A stretch of DNA of 5,132 bases from Rhodospirillales bacterium (lineage in GTDB: Bacteria; Pseudomonadota; Alphaproteobacteria; Rhodospirillales; JASLLV01): NCBI GenBank assembly GCA_030754475.1, contig JASMAE010000426.1:1-5132 (forward strand), written 5' to 3'. Each line of letters starts with the position of its first letter. Within the stretch, counting starts at the first letter, position 1. This document shows, piece after piece, positions 1-4,922 of this stretch. Below the pieces are notes generated by a model. That model was given only the letters and a program-made list of their open reading frames with translations. It searched no databases and had not been told where the DNA came from. The translations under genes and the position numbers were made by a program.

Positions 1-636
1 GATCACGCTCCCCGGCCTGCGGTAGACGTCGCGGATTCCTTCGTGCATGGCCGCGATGTGAACAGACAGCGCGTGCCACCGCGCCGTGCGGCGGGCGAGA
101 AACCGCACACCGCCGCCGAGCTGGAGCGCGATGAAGGCGCCGATGCCAAGCGCCAAGGCTGCGGCGATGCCCGCCGCGCCCGCCAGCACCGCCGGGTCGG
201 GCACGAGAACCGCGAACAGAGCGACGCCGGCGAGGGTCCAGAACAGAACCACGATCCCCTGCACGGTCTTGTCGACCACGGCCGTCGACGCGGCGTCCAA
301 GATTGCGCCGTGCCAAATGGCAACGAGGCGGGCCTTCACCACCTCGCCGCCGATAGTCGCGACGGGAAGCAGCGTGTTTACCGCCGAACCGATCCACGAG
401 GCCGCCAGCGTGTGCCACACCCCGGGTCGCGATTGGGGCGGGAAAAGCTGCCGCCACGCCTCGGCGCTGACGAGCTGGACGGGCGGCGCGAAGACGCACA
501 CCCACAACAAGGTCCAGCCCGCTTCGCCGAGGTGGGCCGCCACCGGTCGGACCCCCTGCCAGGCAAACACCAGCGCGAACGCGCAAAAGCCTGCGAAGAG
601 TCCGATGGAGGCCGAGCGCTTCATCGCCGCGTTCAT
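1..636 (-). CDS. Flippase-like (UPF0104/HpnL-type) integral membrane protein, 3' end cut by window edge
   Basis: An open frame runs leftward from an ATG at 636 to the window edge without a stop, giving 212 visible residues, so the C-terminus is missing. The protein is strongly hydrophobic, with likely membrane helices near residues 9-26, 41-58, 77-93, 126-145 and 150-173. The stretch NTLLPVATIGGEVVKARL (87-104) matches the NxLLP...GGE signature of the lysylphosphatidylglycerol synthase transmembrane/flippase-like family, which includes HpnL of hopanoid clusters. Members are thought to move lipids or lipid-linked compounds across the inner membrane; the substrate here cannot be told. The start at 636 was chosen because GAGG (644-641) lies 4 bases upstream. 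An in-frame ATG at 657 would add MLRRRGC, and one at 624 would remove four residues. The gene is divergent from the amino acid dehydrogenase. The family assignment is good; the HpnL subfamily is only a resemblance, since no hopanoid genes are in view. Confidence 0.85.
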   Translation of the reverse strand, partial: MNAAMKRSASIGLFAGFCAFALVFAWQGVRPVAAHLGEAGWTLLWVCVFAPPVQLVSAEAWRQLFPPQSRPGVWHTLAASWIGSAVNTLLPVATIGGEVVKARLVAIWHGAILDAASTAVVDKTVQGIVVLFWTLAGVALFAVLVPDPAVLAGAAGIAAALALGIGAFIALQLGGGVRFLARRTARWHALSVHIAAMHEGIRDVYRRPGSVI

Positions 637-775
637 ACAGCCTCGCCGGCGAAGCATCCAGCGTTGCGCGCCCGGCCGCGACGCGATATTGCGGCCGCAC
701 CAGCGAAAAGGTTCGATCCGTGCGCTTCGGTGACGGCCAAGGTCCGAATGTTACGGATCCGTCAAATGCGCGCGA

Positions 776-794
776 GGCCGGTTGAACTCCGGCC
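776..794 (+). promoter_or_regulatory. Leader hairpin upstream of amino acid dehydrogenase
   Basis: GGCCGG (776-781) and CCGGCC (789-794) form a 6-bp all-GC stem closed by a 7-base loop, TTGAACT. No T-run follows, so it is not a simple intrinsic terminator. The 3' arm overlaps CTCCGG (787-792), which can instead pair with CCGGAG (814-819) and so cover the ribosome binding site of the next gene. The two pairings exclude each other. Whether this is a real switch is inference, because short complementary GC stretches are frequent in GC-rich DNA. Confidence 0.35.
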
Positions 795-815
795 CGCCGC
801 ACCCCCATCTTTACC

Positions 816-820
816 GGAGG
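816..820 (+). promoter_or_regulatory. Ribosome binding site deciding the GTG start at 829
   Basis: GGAGG lies 8 bases upstream of an in-frame GTG at 829, which is ideal spacing. It is 38 bases from the next in-frame ATG at 859, too far to serve it. The ATG itself has only a weak purine stretch upstream. Confidence 0.6.
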
Positions 821-828
821 GAGATCAC

Positions 829-1911
829 GTGCGGCCCGAGCGAACGAAAGCATCCGCGATGACCGTGTTCGACAGCAACGCGTACGACGGCCACGAAGCC
901 GTCATCTTCCACGCCGATCCGGCCTTCGGCCTGGAGGCGATCGTCGCGATTCACAGCAGCGTCCTCGGCCCCGCCTTCGGCGGCTTGCGCATGCGGGCCT
1001 ATGCGAGCGACACCGACGCGCTCGAAGACGCGCTCCGGCTCTCGAAGGGCATGACCTACAAGGCGGCGATGGCGGACCTTCCCTTCGGCGGCGGCAAGGC
1101 GGTGATCATCGGCGATCCGCGAATCCGCAAAACCGAGGCGCTGCTTCGCACCATGGGCCGTTTCATCGAATCTCTGAACGGGCGCTACCACACGGCCGAC
1201 GACATGGGGACCACCGTCGCCGACATGGACGTGCTGCGAATGGAGACCCGCTTCGCCCACGGTTTCGCCGATGCGTCCGGCAAACCGCCACCGGCGACCG
1301 CTTTCGGCGTGTTCGCGGGAATCCGGGCCGCGGTGGCGCAGCGATTGGGTCGCGACGATTTGGACGGCCTCGGGGTCGCGATCCAAGGTCTTGGAAACGT
1401 CGGCGCGCGTCTCGCGCGCTATCTCGCCGAGGCCGGCGCCCGGCTCCAGGTGGCGGATATCGAGCGTGCCCGCGTCGAGCGCGCGCGCGATGAGTTCGGT
1501 GCGCGCGCCGTCGCGCCCGAACGCATTCACGCCGCGGCCGTGGATATCTTCGCGCCCTGCGCGGCCGGCGCCATCATCAACGATCGCACGGTGGGCGAGA
1601 TCCGGGCTTCAATCGTCGCCGGCGCCGCCAACAACCAGCTCGATCGGCCGTGCCACGGCGCCGCGCTCAAGGAGAAGGGCATCCCGTATGCCCCCGACTA
1701 CGTCATCAATGCGGGCGGCCTGATCGACGTGGCCTGCGAGGGACCGGATTACGATCCCGCGCGCATGCTCGAGCGGGTGGCGCGCATCTACGATACCGCC
1801 TCGGAGGTCTTCGAACGCGCGCGAATCGAGGACGCGCCCACCGATCTCGTCGCCGACCGGATGGTGCGTGCGCGCCTTCGCTCGCAAGCGCAATCGATGA
1901 TCGCCGCTTGA
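829..1911 (+). CDS. Leucine dehydrogenase family amino acid dehydrogenase (Glu/Leu/Phe/Val dehydrogenase)
   Basis: This NAD-type enzyme is expected to deaminate a branched-chain or related L-amino acid to its 2-oxo acid and ammonia in the cytoplasm. The protein has 360 residues from GTG 829 or 350 from ATG 859; the family runs to about 350-365. Counted from the ATG, the N-terminal dimerisation/catalytic domain shows GGLRM (41-45), SKGMTYK with K68, GGGK with K80, and TADD with D115. These positions equal the known K68, K80 and catalytic D115 of Bacillus sphaericus LeuDH. The Rossmann domain follows: QGLGNVG (175-181), D199 at the end of beta-2 (NAD preference), AGAANNQL (253-260) and YAPDYVINAGG (276-286). 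Pocket positions differ from LeuDH: F40 replaces Leu and L287 replaces Val291, so the substrate is uncertain. The ureohydrolase follows 47 bases downstream, probably in the same operon. The GTG start rests on its ribosome binding site; family alignment would also accept the ATG. Confidence 0.93.
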   Translation: MRPERTKASAMTVFDSNAYDGHEAVIFHADPAFGLEAIVAIHSSVLGPAFGGLRMRAYASDTDALEDALRLSKGMTYKAAMADLPFGGGKAVIIGDPRIRKTEALLRTMGRFIESLNGRYHTADDMGTTVADMDVLRMETRFAHGFADASGKPPPATAFGVFAGIRAAVAQRLGRDDLDGLGVAIQGLGNVGARLARYLAEAGARLQVADIERARVERARDEFGARAVAPERIHAAAVDIFAPCAAGAIINDRTVGEIRASIVAGAANNQLDRPCHGAALKEKGIPYAPDYVINAGGLIDVACEGPDYDPARMLERVARIYDTASEVFERARIEDAPTDLVADRMVRARLRSQAQSMIAA

Positions 1912-1949
1912 CCCGGGCGGCAAAGGCGGCTGACATCGCCCGAGCCGCC

Positions 1950-1954
1950 GGAGG
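1950..1954 (+). promoter_or_regulatory. Ribosome binding site of the ureohydrolase
   Basis: GGAGG sits inside a longer G-rich run (1950-1957), with 4 bases between its end and the ATG at 1959. It supports this ATG over a start further upstream in the same open frame, which would overlap the end of the dehydrogenase gene. Confidence 0.65.
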
Positions 1955-1958
1955 GGGC

Positions 1959-2927
1959 ATGAGCGAGAATACCGATTCGGGGCATCCGCCCGATCTCGAC
2001 GCCTTGCCGCGTTTCGCGGGCGTGGCGACATTCATGCGCCTGCCCTTGGTGGGCGATGCGGACGCCCTCGACATCGCGCTCTCGGGCGTTCCCTGGGACG
2101 GCGGCACCACCAACCGGCCCGGCGCCCGGCATGGACCGCGCGAGATCCGCAACGCCTCGAGCCTGATCCGCCGGGTAAACCCCGCCAACGGCATCGCGCC
2201 ATTCGTGCTCTGCCGCGTCGCCGACGTGGGCGACGCGCCGGTGAACCCCGTGGACATCATGGATTCGCTCGCCCGCATCCAAGGCTTTTTCGCAACGATT
2301 ACCGCCGCGGGCGCCGTGCCGCTGAGTGCCGGCGGCGACCACTTGGTCACGCTTCCCATATTGCGCGCGTTGGCGCCCGACCGCCCCCTCGGCCTCGTCC
2401 ACTTCGACGCCCACAGCGACACTTGGGACACCTACTTCGGCGGCTACCGCTACACCCACGGCACACCGTTCCGGCGCGCGATCGAAGAACGCCTCATCGA
2501 TCCCCGACGCACGATCCAGATCGGCATCCGCGGCTCGCTCTACAACGAGGGCGAGTTGGACTTCGCGCTGCAACACGGGATTCGGGTCGTCCGGATCGAG
2601 GAGTTCTACGACTTGGGCCTTGATGCCGTCGTCGCCGAGGCCCGGCGGGTCGCCGGCGACGGCCCCACGTACGTCAGCTTCGACGTGGACGGGCTCGATC
2701 CCGTCTACGCGCCTGGCACCGGTACGCCCGAGGTCGGCGGTTTCACCACCCACGAGGCGCAGCGCATGATCCGCGGCCTCGCCGGTCTGGACCTCGTCGG
2801 CGCCGACGTGGTCGAGGTTTCGCCCCCATTCGATCCGTCCGGCAACACGGCGCTCGTCGGCGCGACCATGATGTTCGAGCTTCTGTGCGTGCTCGCCGAC
2901 GCGGTCAGGCGCCGGTGCGGGGGCTAG
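1959..2927 (+). CDS. Agmatinase / guanidinobutyrase-type ureohydrolase
   Basis: This 322-residue protein belongs to the arginase/agmatinase superfamily, dimanganese enzymes that hydrolyse a guanidino group to urea plus an amine. All metal ligands are visible: H128 in GGDH (125-128), D150, H152 and D154 in HFDAHSD, and D242 and D244 in SFDVDGLDP. The agmatinase-branch signature APGTGTPEVGG follows. HGTPFRR (167-173) and a C-terminus with VEVSPPFDPSGNT resemble, from memory, guanidinobutyrase and guanidinopropionase (GbuA/GpuA) of Pseudomonas more than E. coli SpeB, which ends VEVAPAYD. The substrate may therefore be 4-guanidinobutyrate, 3-guanidinopropionate or agmatine; sequence alone does not decide, so no gene symbol is given. 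Length is normal and no key residue is missing. It follows the amino acid dehydrogenase by 47 bases on the same strand and is probably co-transcribed. It ends 44 bases before the convergent hydratase gene. Confidence 0.93.
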   Translation: MSENTDSGHPPDLDALPRFAGVATFMRLPLVGDADALDIALSGVPWDGGTTNRPGARHGPREIRNASSLIRRVNPANGIAPFVLCRVADVGDAPVNPVDIMDSLARIQGFFATITAAGAVPLSAGGDHLVTLPILRALAPDRPLGLVHFDAHSDTWDTYFGGYRYTHGTPFRRAIEERLIDPRRTIQIGIRGSLYNEGELDFALQHGIRVVRIEEFYDLGLDAVVAEARRVAGDGPTYVSFDVDGLDPVYAPGTGTPEVGGFTTHEAQRMIRGLAGLDLVGADVVEVSPPFDPSGNTALVGATMMFELLCVLADAVRRRCGG

Positions 2928-2949
2928 CGCATTTTTCGTTTAAACGGAA

Positions 2950-2981
2950 CCGACCTAAGCTGCTATCCGCTTTAGGTTCGG
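2950..2981. terminator. Possible bidirectional terminator hairpin between convergent genes
   Basis: CCGACCTAAGC (2950-2960) pairs with GCTTTAGGTTCGG (2969-2981): 11 base pairs, two single-base bulges (T2977 and T2971) and an 8-base loop. It lies in the gap between two gene ends, and its right arm contains the TAA stop (2974-2972) of the leftward hydratase gene. Neither strand has a clean T-run immediately after the stem, so it would be a weak or non-canonical terminator. A perfect palindrome CGTTTAAACG (2937-2946) lies beside it. Confidence 0.35.
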
Positions 2982-3850
2982 GCGCGATCCGCGCGCTCGA
3001 AGAAGGCCCGCACCCGGGCTTGCGCGACCTCGCCCGCTACGAGACGCGCGAACGAGGCGGCCTCGGCCTCGATCATTTCCGCGCGCGCGCCACCGAACCT
3101 CACCCATAGATCGATCAGGGCGTAAGGTGCGGGGTTGTCGGCGAAGGGCATGCTTTCAGCGAGCCGGCGCCGCATCAAAGCGCCGAGAAGGCGGCGGACA
3201 GGGCCTGCGTTGTAAAGCGAAAGCCACGGTCTCGGCCGCGGCCGGCCGGCGCCGCCGAGAACCGTCCGCCGCGCAAGGGCTTCGATATCATTCGCGTCGG
3301 CCACGGCATCGACGATCCCGAGCCGCTGGGCCTGTTGGGCGTCGATGGTGCGCCCGCTCAGCATCAGCTCCATTGCCCGCGGCGCTTGGATGAGCCGCGT
3401 CAGGCGCGCGGTGCCGCCAAAGCCCGGATGAAGCCCGAGGGTGACCTCGGGCGCGCCGAAAGTGGCGTCAATCCGCGCGATCCGGGCGCGCGTGGCGAGC
3501 GCGAGCTCGAGCCCGCCCCCCAGGCAATAGCCGTGAACCAGGCTCGCAGTATTGATCTCCAACGCCTCGATGCGGGCGAAGGCGCGCTGCACGCGGCGCA
3601 CCTTCGCGTATCCGTCCGCTTCGCCGAGACCGACGAACTCGGTGATATCGGCGCCCGCCACGAAGCCCTTGTCCTTCGCCGAGCGCAGCACCAGCGCCCG
3701 AGGCGGATCGGCTTCGAGGGCGTCGAGGACGGACTCGAGCTCGCCCACCACGTCGTCCGAGAGCGTATTGGCGCCGCTGCCTTGTTTGTCGATCGAAAGC
3801 CAAAGAATGCCGTCCGCGTCGGTCTCGCGCCGGAAGTGGCGAAGGGGCAT
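2972..3850 (-). CDS. Enoyl-CoA hydratase/isomerase (crotonase fold), equivalent to the N-terminal half of FadB/FadJ
   Basis: This 292-residue crotonase-fold protein should act on acyl-CoA thioesters in beta-oxidation. The oxyanion-hole segments are GFVAGADI (62-69) and GYCLGGGLEL (107-116). Both catalytic glutamates of hydratases are present: E115 in GGGLEL and E135 in APEVTLGLHPGFGG. The LHPGFGG motif and a long tail after residue 190 (SLYNAGPVRR, PAPYALIDLW, then a helix ending RVRAFFERADR) are typical of the N-terminal half of FadB/FadJ-type multifunctional enzymes, in which a 3-hydroxyacyl-CoA dehydrogenase domain follows at once. Here a TAA ends the frame at that hinge, and the neighbouring DNA encodes a different, convergent gene. 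Simple hydratases are about 260 residues, so the linker-like tail is unusual. The start is 24 bases after the nicotinamidase stop, with no clear ribosome binding site, suggesting translational coupling. Hydratase activity is likely; delta3-delta2 isomerase activity is possible. Confidence 0.9.
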   Translation of the reverse strand: MPLRHFRRETDADGILWLSIDKQGSGANTLSDDVVGELESVLDALEADPPRALVLRSAKDKGFVAGADITEFVGLGEADGYAKVRRVQRAFARIEALEINTASLVHGYCLGGGLELALATRARIARIDATFGAPEVTLGLHPGFGGTARLTRLIQAPRAMELMLSGRTIDAQQAQRLGIVDAVADANDIEALARRTVLGGAGRPRPRPWLSLYNAGPVRRLLGALMRRRLAESMPFADNPAPYALIDLWVRFGGARAEMIEAEAASFARLVAGEVAQARVRAFFERADRART

Positions 3851-3874
3851 GTCGGCGGTCCAGGAGCGCTTGTG

Positions 3875-4522
3875 TCAGGCCGCGGCGCAAAGATCGGCCG
3901 CGGTCACGAAACCGACGCCCGCCGCACGCATGTTCTCGCGCGCCGCGGCGAGCGAGCCGTCCAAGTCGATAGCCCGGCAGGCGTCGTCGATCACCCATGC
4001 CTCGAACCCTTCGGCGCGCGCATCCACCGCCGAGAAATGGACGCAGAAGTCGGCCGCGAGGCCCGCCAGGTACAGCCGCGCGAGGCCGCGTTCGCGCAAG
4101 TAGCCTGCAAGCCCGGTGGCGATCTGGCGGTCGTTCTCGCGGAACGCCGAATAGGAATCGATCTCGGCGCGGAATCCCTTGCGGACGATCATCTCGCAGT
4201 TGGGCAGCCCAAGGCCGGCGTGGAACTCGGCGCCGCGGGTTCCCTGGACGCAATGGTCGGGCCAGAGCGTCTGGTCGCCGTAGGGTAGACGGATCGTCTC
4301 GAACGGAGCACTTCCCGGATGCGCGCTCGCGAACGAGCTGTGCCCTTCGGGGTGCCAATCCTGGGTCATGACGACGTGATCGAAGCGGCTAGCCAGCGCG
4401 TTAATCACCGCCACCACCTCGTCGCCGCCGGCAACCGCGAGCGCGCCGCCCGGACAGAAGTCGTACTGGACGTCGATGACCAAAAGCGCGTCCTTTGCGC
4501 CCGTCATGATCTCGCCGGTCAT
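3875..4522 (-). CDS. pncA: Nicotinamidase (isochorismatase-like cysteine hydrolase)
   Basis: PncA converts nicotinamide to nicotinate and ammonia in the cytoplasm, feeding the Preiss-Handler route to NAD. The 215-residue protein has the family's usual length, about 210-220. Visible motifs, counted from the ATG at 4522, are ALLVIDVQYDFCPGGALAV with D17, TQDWHPEGHSSF with D55 and H57, LWPDHCVQ with H90, RKGF with K115, DSYSAF (122-127) and LAADFCVHF with C160. D17, K115 and C160 form the catalytic triad; D55, H57 and H90 are the metal ligands. WPDHCVQ and DSYSAF separate nicotinamidases from general isochorismatases. The more usual ATDYCV is AADFCV here, a mild change. The start is not certain: AAAGG lies 12 bases before ATG 4522, and an ATG at 4507 (210 residues) fits the family equally well. 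It is the first gene of a leftward pair with the hydratase 24 bases on, in the same reading frame. Confidence 0.92.
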   Translation of the reverse strand: MTGEIMTGAKDALLVIDVQYDFCPGGALAVAGGDEVVAVINALASRFDHVVMTQDWHPEGHSSFASAHPGSAPFETIRLPYGDQTLWPDHCVQGTRGAEFHAGLGLPNCEMIVRKGFRAEIDSYSAFRENDRQIATGLAGYLRERGLARLYLAGLAADFCVHFSAVDARAEGFEAWVIDDACRAIDLDGSLAAARENMRAAGVGFVTAADLCAAA

Positions 4523-4560
4523 CGCGCGTGTCTGCCTTTCGTGAATGGCCCTTGCGCCCG

Positions 4561-4588
4561 AGTATGGGGCAATCCTCAGGGCGCGCAA
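4561..4588 (-). promoter_or_regulatory. Candidate sigma70 promoter of the leftward nicotinamidase-hydratase operon
   Basis: Read on the minus strand, TTGCGC (4588-4583) and CATACT (4566-4561) are separated by 16 bases, a fair match to -35 and -10 boxes. Transcription would begin near 4554, leaving a leader of about 30 bases before the ATG at 4522. This fits the absence of any gene directly upstream. Evidence is by eye only. Confidence 0.35.
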
Positions 4589-4597
4589 CCGGCGAAG

Positions 4598-4613
4598 GCG
4601 CGTTCGCGCGTTC
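4598..4613. repeat. 8-bp perfect tandem duplication GCGCGTTC x2
   Basis: GCGCGTTC at 4598-4605 is repeated directly at 4606-4613. It is upstream of the candidate leftward promoter and may be a replication-slippage product. No function is suggested. Confidence 0.6.
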
Positions 4614-4671
4614 GGGTGTGGGTCGTGTCTCAGTTTGAAATTTGACGTTCAGAAGGCACGAAGCGGATTCG

Positions 4672-4748
4672 TATGTCGGCCAATCGTCCGAAAGCGGTCA
4701 TCGTTGTGGTGCGGCCATTGAGTCGGAGATTGACCATGAGCCGACATA
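4672..4748. repeat. 9-bp perfect inverted repeat around a 59-base centre
   Basis: TATGTCGGC (4672-4680) and GCCGACATA (4740-4748) are exact reverse complements separated by 59 bases. Outside the repeats, ATTCG on the left and CGAAT on the right show further shifted complementarity. The centre encodes nothing recognisable. It could be a structured RNA, a tiny non-autonomous element or chance. Confidence 0.45.
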
Positions 4749-4910
4749 GAGCGAATTGCGCGGGCGCAACAGCCCACTGAACCCAGATCAGCCCTCAATC
4801 AGGTCTCTTAACGGACGACTGATTCACGTCAATGACAAACAAGCGATGCTCCATTATTCGCGTTCGAGGACTACCCACCGAAAAACCATAGTGCATGGGC
4901 CTTTCGGCTT

Positions 4911-4915
4911 GGGAG
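4911..4915 (+). promoter_or_regulatory. Ribosome binding site for the partial gene at the right edge
   Basis: GGGAG lies 7 bases before the ATG at 4923, near-ideal spacing. It is the main reason to accept this start and strand over the overlapping open frames on the opposite strand. Confidence 0.6.
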
Positions 4916-4922
4916 TAGTAGG

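Larger units (their letters stand above)
637..828. other. Divergent intergenic leader
   Basis: These 192 bases separate the leftward flippase-like gene from the rightward dehydrogenase and must hold both start regions. No convincing sigma70 -35/-10 pair stands out. Visible elements are a perfect 10-bp palindrome ACGGATCCGT (753-762), a GGCCGG/CCGGCC hairpin (776-794), and the GGAGG ribosome binding site of the dehydrogenase (816-820). No small open frame with its own ribosome binding site was seen. Confidence 0.5.
4523..4922. other. Gene-poor interval of about 400 bases with small repeats
   Basis: No convincing gene is seen here. The right part looks less GC-rich than the flanking genes, and the open frames present lack ribosome binding sites or recognisable sequence. 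It holds the candidate leftward promoter (4561-4588), an 8-bp tandem duplication (4598-4613), a 9-bp inverted repeat (4672-4680 with 4740-4748), a weak AATCAG/CTGATT inverted repeat (4797-4802 with 4819-4824), and the ribosome binding site of the gene at the right edge. A promoter for that gene must lie here, but no clear -35/-10 pair stands out. Confidence 0.55.

Noticed and set aside
777..793. tRNA T-arm-like hairpin (5-bp stem, 7-base loop)
   Set aside because: The loop TTGAACT lacks the invariant C of TTCRANY. No acceptor, D or anticodon arm can be formed with the surrounding bases.
43..828. Long rightward open frame continuous with, and upstream of, the dehydrogenase
   Set aside because: Its translation has no family features and it lies antisense to the well-supported membrane protein. 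It is open only because the DNA is GC-rich; the real start is at 829 or 859.
811..1530. 239-codon leftward open frame inside the dehydrogenase
   Set aside because: Antisense shadow of a gene with complete catalytic motifs; its translation shows no recognisable domain.
1788..2753. 321-codon leftward open frame across the ureohydrolase
   Set aside because: Antisense shadow. The plus strand has every metal-binding motif and a ribosome binding site; the minus frame has neither.
3335..4288. 317-codon rightward open frame across the hydratase and nicotinamidase
   Set aside because: It spans two well-supported minus-strand genes, has no ribosome binding site of note and no domain.
4523..4588. N-terminal extension of the nicotinamidase to a TTG at 4588
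   Set aside because: It would add 22 residues not found in the family and would cover the candidate promoter. ATG 4522 or 4507 fits the family length.
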